Source: CAZFGK01 sp964518635 (lineage in GTDB: Bacteria; Zixibacteria; MSB-5A5; GN15; FEB-12). From it: 21,772 bases of DNA. The stretch lies in assembly GCA_964518635.1 (NCBI GenBank), contig CAZFGK010000034.1, positions 1-21,772 on the forward strand, in the 5' to 3' direction. Positions 1 to 6,985 of this stretch are shown piece after piece. The position numbers were made by a program, and so were the translations under genes. The notes beneath the pieces are model-generated. The model saw only the letters and a program-made list of their open reading frames with translations. It did not search any database and was not told the origin of the DNA. The first letter of the stretch is position 1; every line of letters begins with the position of its first letter.

Positions 1-55
1 ACTGTAACGGATGTCCTGACACAACTTGTAACGGATGTCATGATACTGTACATGG
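1..55. repeat. Paired 13-bp direct repeats at left edge, possible IS terminus
   Basis: The 13-mer TGTAACGGATGTC occurs at 3-15 and again at 27-39, a 24-bp period, followed by a related stretch running to about 55. Spaced short direct repeats of this style occur just inside the ends of some insertion sequences, where they can bind transposase. No transposase reading frame is visible, so this could be the terminus of an element lying outside the window. The link to an IS is inference only. Confidence 0.3.
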
Positions 56-143
56 CCTTGCTACCCGCCGTCTTCAAATTGTGAATGAAACAAGAAGGCG
101 GGAACCAAAGCGATCCCGCCCTACAAAATTTGCTTCTTGGTGC

Positions 144-170
144 CCCATCCTTCGGGTGGGTCTTTTTCTT
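144..170 (+). terminator. Terminator-like hairpin with T-rich tail
   Basis: A 7-bp stem (144-150 pairing with 154-160, one G-T wobble) with a 3-base loop is followed by TCTTTTTCTT. This is the shape of a rho-independent terminator on the plus strand. No gene ending here is visible, so it would serve one to the left of the window. It may equally be one of the GGTGCCCC-type palindromic repeats that recur in this window. Confidence 0.35.
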
Positions 171-264
171 GTCATGCTGAGCTTGTCGAAGCATGATGTC
201 TACCTTGTAATGGAAATCAAGAGGTCCCCCTTCGAGAAGCTTAGGGTGACAAGAGGGCTCTTTT

Positions 265-367
265 CTTGTAGGGACGGTCCGGCTTCCGAACCGGCCTCTT
301 TGTTCTTGGCATATAGGAGAAGATGGCGGGAAGCCCGCCTTCGGCGGGACCTATCCCGCCCTACAAG
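265..367. repeat. MITE-like repeat, copy A
   Basis: This 103-bp segment begins CTTGTAGGG and ends CCCTACAAG, perfect 9-bp terminal inverted repeats. The inside holds GC-rich palindromes around GGACGGTCC and GGCGGGA. A second copy with the same ends and a similar interior lies in inverted orientation at 17489-17582. A fragment carrying the right end (GATCCCGCCCTACAA) is at about 112-126. It has no coding capacity, so a non-autonomous miniature element or an intergenic palindromic repeat family is likely. Confidence 0.55.
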
Positions 368-395
368 ACATTTCACTCAAGAATAACGAAGACCG

Positions 396-474
396 GGAAC
401 CCACCGCTTTGCACGCGTTGCGTGCATACGCAGTGGGGCACCGAGAAGAAGACCCTTCAACAAGCTCAGGGTGA
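396..474. repeat. Composite palindromic repeat, copy 1
   Basis: Two modules sit side by side. The first is GGAACCCA (396-403) to TGGGGCACCG (434-443); the second is AGAAGACCCTTC to CTCAGGGTGA (465-474). The same two modules occur in the same order at 18997-19063, with a different loop sequence inside each. The outer arms are complementary, so each module can form a hairpin. Related single modules are at 173-194 (CATGCT...AGCATG) and 228-245. Confidence 0.5.
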
Positions 475-492
475 GTTGAATCGTTTATAGCC

Positions 493-1077
493 CTACAACC
501 AGATTGCCAATCCAGTTCGTGCGCTGAACGTCACGAATGGACCCGTTCGGTAACTATTTGTTACCAACAGATAAACCGGCACATCCAGCGCAATCTCCCA
601 GGAGAAACTCTTCGATATTCTCGGAAGAAATCCGGCCGAGAATTGATATGTCAGAAACTGATTGCTGAACCGTCCGCCAAGCTCGCCATAAATTGCAAGC
701 CCCAGCCCGTTATAGACATAAAATTCATCGGCGTTGCGAGTCTGTGAAAAATCTCCGAATCGGCTACTGATTCCAAGAGTCACCAACAAATAATTCTTTC
801 GAATTGTTACCGGCAACCGAAAGGCGGTATTGTTCGCGGTCATGAAGTCGAATGCGACATTCCCTGAAAATTCATTCTTTGTGCGATATTTGTCTGTCGA
901 TCCAAACTCATAAGAGTATCCCCCTGAAAAGCGCACCGCCTGACGTGTCCCCGACCCGTAGACCGATGGATTTTTCTTGAATCGCAGGGGTTCATCATCG
1001 GCGAAAAGAGAGAGTGGGCTGAAGATCAGCAAGATGATTACCGAGATTCCCGGAATGTGATGTCTGCTTCTTGAGAT
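493..1077 (-). CDS. Exported outer-membrane beta-barrel-like protein
   Basis: I do not recognise a named family. The mature part is rich in alternating hydrophobic/polar segments and aromatic girdle residues (for example VRFSGGYSYEF, FRLPVTI, LGLAIYGELGG, VTFSARTGLAIWL), as in small outer-membrane beta-barrels. The first canonical start is a TTG at 1032, but that would leave only a stub of signal peptide (MLIFSPLSLFA|DDEP). Reading upstream in frame restores a complete signal peptide: a basic n-region (SRSRHH), a hydrophobic core (IPGISVIILLIFSPLSLFA) and an A|DDE cleavage site. An AGGAGGAGG Shine-Dalgarno at 1081-1089 precedes an ATC codon at 1075-1077. No ATG, GTG or TTG lies between the in-frame stop at 1090-1092 and 1032. 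I therefore place the start at the ATC, giving about 194 residues. A point mutation of ATG or a sequencing error is the alternative. It lies downstream of the VWA gene, behind a terminator. Confidence 0.6.
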   Translation of the reverse strand: MSRSRHHIPGISVIILLIFSPLSLFADDEPLRFKKNPSVYGSGTRQAVRFSGGYSYEFGSTDKYRTKNEFSGNVAFDFMTANNTAFRLPVTIRKNYLLVTLGISSRFGDFSQTRNADEFYVYNGLGLAIYGELGGRFSNQFLTYQFSAGFLPRISKSFSWEIALDVPVYLLVTNSYRTGPFVTFSARTGLAIWL

Positions 1078-1132
1078 CTTCCTCCTCCTTCACGCCATGT
1101 GCAACGTTGAGAAGAGAGGATAGCCCGTCCTT

Positions 1133-1178
1133 CAAAAATCGTCAACTCCTGGGGAACCCCCTTACCCCGGAAGTTGAC
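1133..1178 (-). terminator. Rho-independent terminator after the VWA gene
   Basis: An inverted repeat with GTCAACT (1141-1147) and AGTTGAC (1172-1178) arms, strengthened by inner GGGG/CCCC pairing, is followed on the minus strand by GATTTTTG. It lies about 50 bases beyond the stop of the VWA gene. A second small hairpin (GGCGGA/TCCGCC, 1197-1212) lies in between. Confidence 0.55.
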
Positions 1179-1228
1179 AGATTCACTCAATCGGTCGGCG
1201 GATCATTCCGCCTGCACGCCAGACTCCA

Positions 1229-3370
1229 TCACTCCATGCCGCGACTCATGAGCTGACAGTTTTCTGCCAGGCGTACGAACTCATGACGGTATCCCTCCTC
1301 GTCACGACCGAGTGATGACTTCGCAAGCGAGATCACCTCCTCCCAGGATGCACTTCCACGATGTTCCGACCGACTGAGTAGCATTCCAAATTGCGCAACC
1401 GCTGCTGAGAATTGGAAATTGTCAGAGAGTCTCTGATTCATTCCGGTATGACCACGCAGATGCTTCACGATCAGAATGCTCGTTGTCCCCTTTGGTTGTT
1501 TGTAGCGAAACTTGACCGTGAGTATCTCGTCGTCATGTTCCTTTTTCATATCCGGATGCGGCGGCATCACCGACGACACATTCCGTACGGTCTGATAGCG
1601 CAATGGATCAACACCACTCGACCAGACACCACCTGTCGGCACAATCTCATACAGTGCAGTCACCGAGTGCCCAGCACCGAGTTCACCTGCATCCTTCTTG
1701 TCATTATTGAAATCTTCCGGTGCAAGAATTCTGTTTTCATAGCCAACGAGACGATACGCCTCCACTCGGGACGGATTGAATTCTATCTGAATTTTCACAT
1801 CCTTCGCGATGGTGAGCAGTGTCCCGCTCATTTCGGTGACCAGTGCCTTCTTCCCCTCCAGCAGATTGTCGATGTAGGCGTAGTTACCGTTCCCTTTGTC
1901 AGCGAGGACTTCCATCCTTGAATCTTTGAGATTCCCTCTGCCGAAACCGAGAACCGTCAGAAAGACTCCAGTCTCCCGCTTCTCTTCAATCAGTTTTTGT
2001 AAGTCGGATTCTGATGATACCCCGACATTGAAATCACCATCGGTCGCAAGAATGACACGATTGTTTCCATTTGCCATGAAATGCTGCGATGCAATCTTGT
2101 AGGCGAGCTGGATTCCAGCTCCACCCGCAGTGCTGCCACCAGCGGAGAGACGATCAATCGCCTGCAGGATAACTTCTTTCTGATTGCCGGGTGTCGATTC
2201 AAGAACAAGGCCGGAACTCCCCGCATAGACAACAATCGCCACACGATCGATTGATCGAAGCTCTTTCACCAGCAGACGAAACGACTGCTGTACGAGTGGA
2301 AGTCTGTCGGGGGAACCCATCGAACCGGAGACATCAATCAGGAAGACGAGATTGTTTGCCGGAATCGAATGATTCTCCATACGACGCCCCTGAATCCCGA
2401 CATGAACGAGTTGATGCGATGGCTCCCACGGACAGGGTCCAACCTCGGTGGTGATCGAAAAGGGGTGTTCCCCTGTCGGATTCGGATAATCGTAATCGAA
2501 GTAATTGATTAATTCTTCAGTACGAACTGCTTCCGATGGTGGAAGCGTTCCCTCAGTAATAAACCTGCGAACATTGCTGTAAGATGCCGCGTCGACATCA
2601 ATGGAGAAGGTCGACAGAGGATCTTGCTTCGCGCGATGGAAATCATTCTCGGCGATACTCGAATAACTCTCGGTGCCGGGAATGGGAGTCTGTGAGTATC
2701 TGTTTGCACCACCGCCGAGACAATCCATGATAGGTGATCCGTCGAGGATATAGCCGACCTCACTTTTTTTCCCGCCACGAAGGTACACTTGCCCATTCGG
2801 ATTGGTCTGGACACCTGCCTGACTTGAAAGGACATCGTTCACACTTGAAGCGGGCTTGTGTTTTATTCCCTTTGCGCTGCCAATGGCCTTTCCTTCGACA
2901 TTCCCTTTTTCAATGACATCGTGCTCTTGATCAACGATTAAGGAGTCCAGCATACCAATCATTGACTCGGTCATTTTCTGACTGATTTCTGTCGTCCGGT
3001 CAGCTACGACTTCCACGTTTGTGACTGTCACGTCTGAATAACCTGAGCCAGTAATTTTCAATGAGTATGTTCCCGGTTTCAAATTACGAATCAGATAATC
3101 GCCGTTTGCGTCAGCGACAGCCCCAAGATTTGTTCCAATAACCTGAATCGTCGCTCCGATAAGTGGGGACTCGATTCTGTAACCAGTTGAGTCCGTTTCA
3201 TACGTAAAGACCTTCCCCTTGATCTGTCCGGTCGATCCCGCAAATGAGATGTAGGCGACGACCGCGATCAACAGAAGTAACGAGAAGAATGAGAGGGTGA
3301 GCTGCGACAGACCATTCTTTGATCCTGGCTGTTGCATGACTCTTGAGCGTGATTGAGAATTTGTCTTCAT
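1229..3370 (-). CDS. YfbK-type VWA domain protein with carboxypeptidase-regulatory domain
   Basis: The start is the ATG at 3370, preceded by AAAGGAG seven bases upstream; this gives 713 residues. A longer reading from 3397 lacks such a site. Order of parts: one membrane segment at about 27-45; a carboxypeptidase-regulatory-like Ig fold at about 48-130 (GATIQVIGTNLGAVADANGD); a short stretch like a TonB-receptor plug at about 173-216 (SVNDVLSSQAGV...YLRGGK...YILDGSPI); then the YfbK architecture. That consists of the vWF_A N-terminal segment (DPLSTFSIDVDAASYSNVRR), a VWA domain with an intact MIDAS (DVSGSMG near 346, Thr in GGSTAGG, TDGDFNVG near 443) and a C-terminal DUF3520-like region. MIDAS domains bind a divalent metal and usually mediate protein contacts; the target is unknown. 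The N-terminal anchor suggests that the protein faces the periplasm. Fusions of this kind are known in Bacteroidetes-type genomes. The gene is transcribed away from the PDZ gene across a 288-bp spacer and ends before a terminator. Confidence 0.85.
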   Translation of the reverse strand: MKTNSQSRSRVMQQPGSKNGLSQLTLSFFSLLLLIAVVAYISFAGSTGQIKGKVFTYETDSTGYRIESPLIGATIQVIGTNLGAVADANGDYLIRNLKPGTYSLKITGSGYSDVTVTNVEVVADRTTEISQKMTESMIGMLDSLIVDQEHDVIEKGNVEGKAIGSAKGIKHKPASSVNDVLSSQAGVQTNPNGQVYLRGGKKSEVGYILDGSPIMDCLGGGANRYSQTPIPGTESYSSIAENDFHRAKQDPLSTFSIDVDAASYSNVRRFITEGTLPPSEAVRTEELINYFDYDYPNPTGEHPFSITTEVGPCPWEPSHQLVHVGIQGRRMENHSIPANNLVFLIDVSGSMGSPDRLPLVQQSFRLLVKELRSIDRVAIVVYAGSSGLVLESTPGNQKEVILQAIDRLSAGGSTAGGAGIQLAYKIASQHFMANGNNRVILATDGDFNVGVSSESDLQKLIEEKRETGVFLTVLGFGRGNLKDSRMEVLADKGNGNYAYIDNLLEGKKALVTEMSGTLLTIAKDVKIQIEFNPSRVEAYRLVGYENRILAPEDFNNDKKDAGELGAGHSVTALYEIVPTGGVWSSGVDPLRYQTVRNVSSVMPPHPDMKKEHDDEILTVKFRYKQPKGTTSILIVKHLRGHTGMNQRLSDNFQFSAAVAQFGMLLSRSEHRGSASWEEVISLAKSSLGRDEEGYRHEFVRLAENCQLMSRGME

Positions 3371-3658
3371 GCGAGCACTCCTTTCCCCGGTGTGCATGAT
3401 CCTGATCGCGCGGCCGAATTGCCGCCGATCACTAATCGTAACCTACCGGAGATCGCCCAATGGGCAATTCATTGATGTAACTCTGTCAAATTCTGCGCAG
3501 CCCTGACGAAACCGTTCGTAATCGCAATACTTGCGGATCATGACGAATCTTCCCGAAAATCTTGATATCTTGGGAACAATTCTCTGCCCGAATTGCGACA
3601 ATTTCTGTCCCTCATCTCAAAGTTGATCTCAGCGACCGAACTCAATACTATTACATCT
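3371..3658. other. Divergent intergenic spacer
   Basis: This 288-bp spacer separates the VWA gene (-) from the PDZ gene (+), so it should hold promoters for both. I see only a short palindrome (GCCCAATGGGC, about 3457-3467) and no convincing -35/-10 pair. Reading frames that enter it lack a ribosome site. Confidence 0.3.
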
Positions 3659-4741
3659 ATGCAACTCGGCTCACGAATCTTTCATTTGTTCTCATCTGTT
3701 GCGGTGATTTTCGCGGGCGTAGTCCTTTTCATCATGACTGCTGCTTCATTGCACGCTGCCCCGCTTCGCTTTCAGATATCAGAGCAAGCGGCGATCTCGC
3801 TGCAACAATCGATCTATCCCGAGCTGTATGCCTCTCGTGATGCAAAAGAGGATATCGGTCGAGCGATTCGTATATGGAATGGAACACGTCTCTGGTTTGA
3901 CTCTCTCGGCCCCCGATTCAATCAGACTCTGAGCACTCTTTCTGGATTTCCGGAGACCGATTCGCTGTTTTCGATTCTCCCTCTTTGGTATTACCCGTCA
4001 CTTGGAAATGCCGATCCCTTGATTGTTCCGTTTGGTGGTTTTCAGGATGACGGCCGCATCGAAGCCCCGCTCTGGGGGGAAGAACAACGATTTCAGCTCT
4101 GCTATCTGCTGGCGATGAGGCATCTGCTACAGACTCGTCAGAGCATCTCGGCGTCAAACAGCATCCTGCTCACACATCCGATGACGCAGCCCGGTTCTGT
4201 CGGATTCTCTCTTTTGTCGCAGCAACTAGCATGGGAGCTTTCGAAATCATTCATCTCTGATTCGACTCGTCGTGTCATCACCGGATCATCATTCTGGCAG
4301 CATCAGCTGTCCGGTTTTCAGGTCTGGGAAGATCAGATGCAGGAGATCTGGAAGTTTTCTTCAGTCAAACCACTTGCGCTCTGGTTGCAGGATGCGGAAG
4401 CAACACGTCTGGTCGTGAAAGCATTGCAGACCACATCCGATGAACCGATTGCAATAACTGAAGAGAATATTCCGTCACAGGGGATTCTGGGGATGACATT
4501 TCGTGGTTCGAGCTTGGTGATCAATGCTCTCGATACTGCCCGAGCTGCATTTAAATGGGGACTGCGCTCAGGAGATCAGTTGAACGGCATCGATGCAGGC
4601 AAGCCACGAAATCAGAAAGAGGCAGTCGAACAACTGCTTGCTGGGTGGGATAAAAAATCTGGGCGAATTACTGTCACACGAAAAGGGAAGACTGAGATCG
4701 TCTATATTCGTGCGGTCGCGCTCAAGTCTGTGACAAAATAG
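3659..4741 (+). CDS. Exported protein with C-terminal PDZ domain
   Basis: The body of the protein is not recognised. From the ATG at 3659 there is a good signal peptide (hydrophobic IFHLFSSVAVIFAGVVLFIMTA, cleavage near SLHA|APLR), giving 360 residues. A TTG at 3593 in the same frame would add 22 residues before it and hide the signal, and neither start has a clear Shine-Dalgarno. Residues 275-360 form a PDZ domain: GILGMTF carboxylate-binding loop, the hydrophobic strand SSLVINAL, the GLRSGDQL turn typical of bacterial PDZ domains, and a final beta strand (GRITVTRKGK). No protease catalytic motif such as HExxH or a Ser-His-Asp set is visible in the first 270 residues. It is probably a periplasmic scaffold or a divergent peptidase-like protein. 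It converges with the polyketide synthase gene, 16 bases apart. Confidence 0.7.
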   Translation: MQLGSRIFHLFSSVAVIFAGVVLFIMTAASLHAAPLRFQISEQAAISLQQSIYPELYASRDAKEDIGRAIRIWNGTRLWFDSLGPRFNQTLSTLSGFPETDSLFSILPLWYYPSLGNADPLIVPFGGFQDDGRIEAPLWGEEQRFQLCYLLAMRHLLQTRQSISASNSILLTHPMTQPGSVGFSLLSQQLAWELSKSFISDSTRRVITGSSFWQHQLSGFQVWEDQMQEIWKFSSVKPLALWLQDAEATRLVVKALQTTSDEPIAITEENIPSQGILGMTFRGSSLVINALDTARAAFKWGLRSGDQLNGIDAGKPRNQKEAVEQLLAGWDKKSGRITVTRKGKTEIVYIRAVALKSVTK

Positions 4742-4757
4742 TCGTTCATTGATTGTT

Positions 4758-5816
4758 TCATTCCGATAACTCAAACAAGACTGATTCAGCCGAAAAGCCG
4801 GGTCCAAGCGCGGCGGATATCCCCAATCCACTTTGATTTGCTGACTTCATCAATTCACTGAGTACAAACAGCGCGGTCACTGATGACATATTGCCGTACT
4901 TCCGCAATACGTTGCGCGAATGATCGAGCGCATGAGAAGCAAGCCCCAATGATTCCTCATATGCAAAGAGTACCTTTGTTCCTCCCGGATGAAGTGCATA
5001 ATGGCAAATGTCATTTCGATTCACTTTCGCCTCTTTGCAAAACTCCTCGAGATCCTCTTTCGCATGCTGCAGCACCAGCTCCGGAATTCGCTCGGCAAAG
5101 ATTACTTGTAATCCATGCCCTTTCACATGCCACCCCATCACATCAAGTGAATCAGGAAAGAGTCTCGATCGAGTTTCCAGTGTTCTGATTCTCTTGCTTG
5201 CAGTCGTGCACTCATCCCCTACCAGCAATGCCGCCGCGGCCCCATCGCCGAAAAGAGCGGTCGCCACGATATTACTCTTTGAAAAATCATCCGGTAGAAA
5301 AGTCAGAGAACAAAGTTCACAAGCAACGACTATCACCGCCTCTTTCGGGTGCCCCTGTAAATACTCATGCGCATGAGAAATTCCGGCGACTCCACCAGCG
5401 CAGCCAAGCCCCCAGATCGGCAGACGTTTCATGTTAGCGGGAAGATTCAGCCGCTGCATGATCCGTGCATCGATACTCGGCGTCGCAATACCGGTGCTAT
5501 TTACATAGATGATCATGCCGATTCGCTCCGGATCAATCGCGGAATCTTTGAGGATATTCAGAATCGCATCAGATGACAGCCGGATCGCCGTTTCGATATA
5601 CGCTTCATTTGTCGCCGCAAAGTCGCGCGGCTGTGCCAGCCACTCAAGAGGTCGTGAGATGTAACGTGACTCTATTCCGGTATTCAGAAAGACTTCCCGA
5701 AATCGCTCGACCCGACTTTGATGCCTCGCAAAATGTCGCAGTGCGAAATCGGCAGCTTCCTTCTGTTCAAGACGAAACTCCGGGACAATAGGTGAGATGT
5801 GAGTCAGATATGGCAT
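4758..5816 (-). CDS. Type III polyketide synthase (chalcone/stilbene synthase-like)
   Basis: A homodimeric type III PKS that would extend an acyl-CoA starter with malonyl-CoA units and cyclise it. In bacteria the usual products are alkylpyrones, alkylresorcinols or phloroglucinols. With the start at 5816 the catalytic triad is complete: Cys139 in GLGCAGGVAG, His276 in LHPGGTKV and Asn309 in YGNMSSVT. The ALGPGFSAE stretch near 336-343 matches the GFGPG loop. Length (352) fits the family. I chose the ATG at 5816 because MPYLTHISPIVPEF matches the family's usual N-terminus; an in-frame ATG at 5858 adds 14 residues, and neither has a strong ribosome site. No methyltransferase, prenyltransferase or fatty-acid gene is adjacent, so starter and product cannot be predicted. 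It lies downstream of the terminator of the SANT protein gene and so needs its own promoter. Confidence 0.9.
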   Translation of the reverse strand: MPYLTHISPIVPEFRLEQKEAADFALRHFARHQSRVERFREVFLNTGIESRYISRPLEWLAQPRDFAATNEAYIETAIRLSSDAILNILKDSAIDPERIGMIIYVNSTGIATPSIDARIMQRLNLPANMKRLPIWGLGCAGGVAGISHAHEYLQGHPKEAVIVVACELCSLTFLPDDFSKSNIVATALFGDGAAAALLVGDECTTASKRIRTLETRSRLFPDSLDVMGWHVKGHGLQVIFAERIPELVLQHAKEDLEEFCKEAKVNRNDICHYALHPGGTKVLFAYEESLGLASHALDHSRNVLRKYGNMSSVTALFVLSELMKSANQSGLGISAALGPGFSAESVLFELSE

Positions 5817-5877
5817 ACGTGTATATAGCAGAACAGTCGGGAGAATCCCTCGTTCCATTTTTAGCAGTCGCCTGCGG

Positions 5878-5912
5878 ACAAAAAAAGAACGCCCGCGAAA
5901 AACGCGGGCGTT
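5878..5912 (-). terminator. Rho-independent terminator of the SANT-like gene
   Basis: A perfect 10-bp stem, AACGCCCGCG (5888-5897) with CGCGGGCGTT (5903-5912) and a 5-base loop, is followed on the minus strand by TCTTTTTTTG. It lies about 50 bases past the stop at 5964 and close to the start of the polyketide synthase gene. Confidence 0.85.
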
Positions 5913-5963
5913 TGGTCAAGCGAGCTGATCTCTCATCCGTAAGAGATCAGAATGAGAGGGGGC

Positions 5964-6350
5964 TTAGCGGCTGCGACGACGCGCGGTACGGGTGGTACGG
6001 CGGGTGGTCGTCTGAGCAAACCAGCGGGTCTTGGCCGCGCGGGTGTTCTTGGCAGCAAACGCCGGCTTGGCGCTCTTACGCCAGACGGACGGGGCGGCCT
6101 TCTTGATGCTCAGGTCAGAAGCTTTGTAACGTACAGCGTAGACCGTACGGCCGAGCTGACGTGCACACCAAGTGGTGCTGTTGTTACGATAGTTTTTACG
6201 CAGGAAAGCGATTTCCTGGCTCGTCCACGGACGGCTCGCCTTGGCCCGACGGGTAGACGGACGGTTGGTACGACGGTTGGCAGTCCGGGCAATCACGGTA
6301 CGGCGGGACGCTGTGCGACGATTGCTTGAACGATTTTTCTTGGCAGCCAT
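5964..6350 (-). CDS. Small, highly basic SANT/Myb-like DNA-binding protein
   Basis: A 128-residue protein starting at the ATG at 6350, with AAAGGAG six bases upstream. A TTG at 6356 overlaps that site and is not used. Residues 41-84 resemble a single SANT/Myb-type helix-turn-helix: PWTSQEIAFLRKNY, then WCARQLGRTVYAVRYKAS, with the spacing of W, L, Y, LGR and V/K residues usual for the family. It is flanked by disordered Arg/Thr/Ser/Ala/Lys tails: residues 4-40 (RRTASRRT-type repeats) and 103-128 (TTTRRTTRTARRRSR). Basic tails plus a DNA-binding core suggest a nucleoid-associated or histone H1-like protein. Specific regulation through the SANT core is the alternative. Single gene with its own terminator. 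Confidence 0.75.
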   Translation of the reverse strand: MAAKKNRSSNRRTASRRTVIARTANRRTNRPSTRRAKASRPWTSQEIAFLRKNYRNNSTTWCARQLGRTVYAVRYKASDLSIKKAAPSVWRKSAKPAFAAKNTRAAKTRWFAQTTTRRTTRTARRRSR

Positions 6351-6530
6351 TTGCAACTCCTTTGTTGCGGTGGAAATTTAGCGAACATCGACATGGCTTT
6401 TCGTCGCGCCCGCAGCAATTGTTCTACACAAGATCATCGGACGCTGTCTAAGATTCTTTAGCTCAAGACTTTACTCTTTTGCTCAAAAATGGGGCTAATG
6501 GACGGGATTTTTCCGGCGACAGGGTAAACT

Positions 6531-6552
6531 GCCCTTGAAGGGGCTTGGCTAC
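6531..6552 (-). repeat. GTAGCC palindromic repeat, copy 1
   Basis: GCCCTTGAAGGGGC followed by TTGGCTAC, read as GTAGCC...CCCCTTCAAGGGC on the minus strand. It is a degenerate copy of the family described at 6587. Confidence 0.45.
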
Positions 6553-6586
6553 GAAATGAGAATAGTCGTATGCGAGACCTGATTTT

Positions 6587-6622
6587 GGGTAGCCCGCTCC
6601 CTTTAGGGGCGGGTTCTTTTTT
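6587..6622 (+). repeat. GTAGCC palindromic repeat, copy 2, terminator-like
   Basis: GGGTAGCCCGCTCCCT, then TTAGGGGCGGGTTC and a run of Ts. The CCCGCTCCCT/AGGGGCGGG arms form a hairpin ahead of a T-tract, so on the plus strand it could terminate transcription. Its first 34 bases recur unchanged at 6951. Confidence 0.5.
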
Positions 6623-6732
6623 CTCTTAGGTGCCCCGCGGCTTGCCGTGGGTTTATCTTCATTCTCCATGAGGAAAGATGCTGGAACCCTGATCTGGTGA
6701 TCATGGGCACCAACTAGAGAGCCGCTCATCCG

Positions 6733-6757
6733 ACCGCCCCTGAAGGGGCTGGCTACC
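6733..6757 (-). repeat. GTAGCC palindromic repeat, copy 3
   Basis: ACCGCCCCTGAAGGGGCTGG followed by CTACC; read on the minus strand this is GGTAGCC-AGCCCCTTCAGGGGCGGT, in opposite orientation to copies 2 and 4. Confidence 0.45.
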
Positions 6758-6774
6758 AAAAAAACCGCGATACA

Positions 6775-6821
6775 ATTTCAAACAGCGAGACATTTACAAA
6801 CAGCGAGACATTTACAAACAG
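6775..6821. repeat. Tandem 18-bp repeat, 2.6 copies
   Basis: The unit ATTTACAAACAGCGAGAC is complete at 6792-6809, present with a one-base deletion at 6775-6791, and partial at 6810-6821. No spacer separates the units. Its role is unknown. Confidence 0.6.
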
Positions 6822-6909
6822 GTGGGCCTGATGCCCACATCAGGGTCTTCTCTGTGTAACATTGAACGCAAGAAGAACCCTGAGCGAGTGCTCAGCGGGC
6901 ACCAATCCT

Positions 6910-6945
6910 GTCACCCTGATCCGCCGCGGCGGACGAAGGGTGACA
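6910..6945. repeat. Large palindrome of the AGGGTGA family
   Basis: GTCACCCT at the left and AGGGTGAC at the right flank a CCGCCGCGGCGG core. It relates to the CCCTTC...CTCAGGGTGA module at 465 and 19054. Confidence 0.45.
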
Positions 6946-6950
6946 TCCTC

Positions 6951-6985
6951 GGGTAGCCCGCTCCCTTTAGGGGCGGGTTCTTTTC
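6951..6985 (+). repeat. GTAGCC palindromic repeat, copy 4, terminator-like
   Basis: Same sequence and orientation as copy 2 at 6587, again ending in TTCTTTT. Such near identity over 34 bases in non-coding DNA indicates recent copying. Confidence 0.5.

Noticed and set aside
81..386. Open frame over the left intergenic region (plus strand)
   Set aside because: It runs through the MITE-like and REP-like palindromes; the peptide contains the common repeat translation LSLSKHD, and there is no ribosome site.
3562..3840. 92-codon plus-strand frame at the start of the PDZ gene
   Set aside because: It overlaps the signal-peptide coding region in another frame and has no protein-like pattern.
6463..6759. 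98-codon minus-strand frame
   Set aside because: It spans two palindromic repeats, has no Shine-Dalgarno and shows no domain-like composition.
6775..6821. CRISPR array
   Set aside because: The repeat units are contiguous with no spacers, only 18 bp long, and no cas gene is near.
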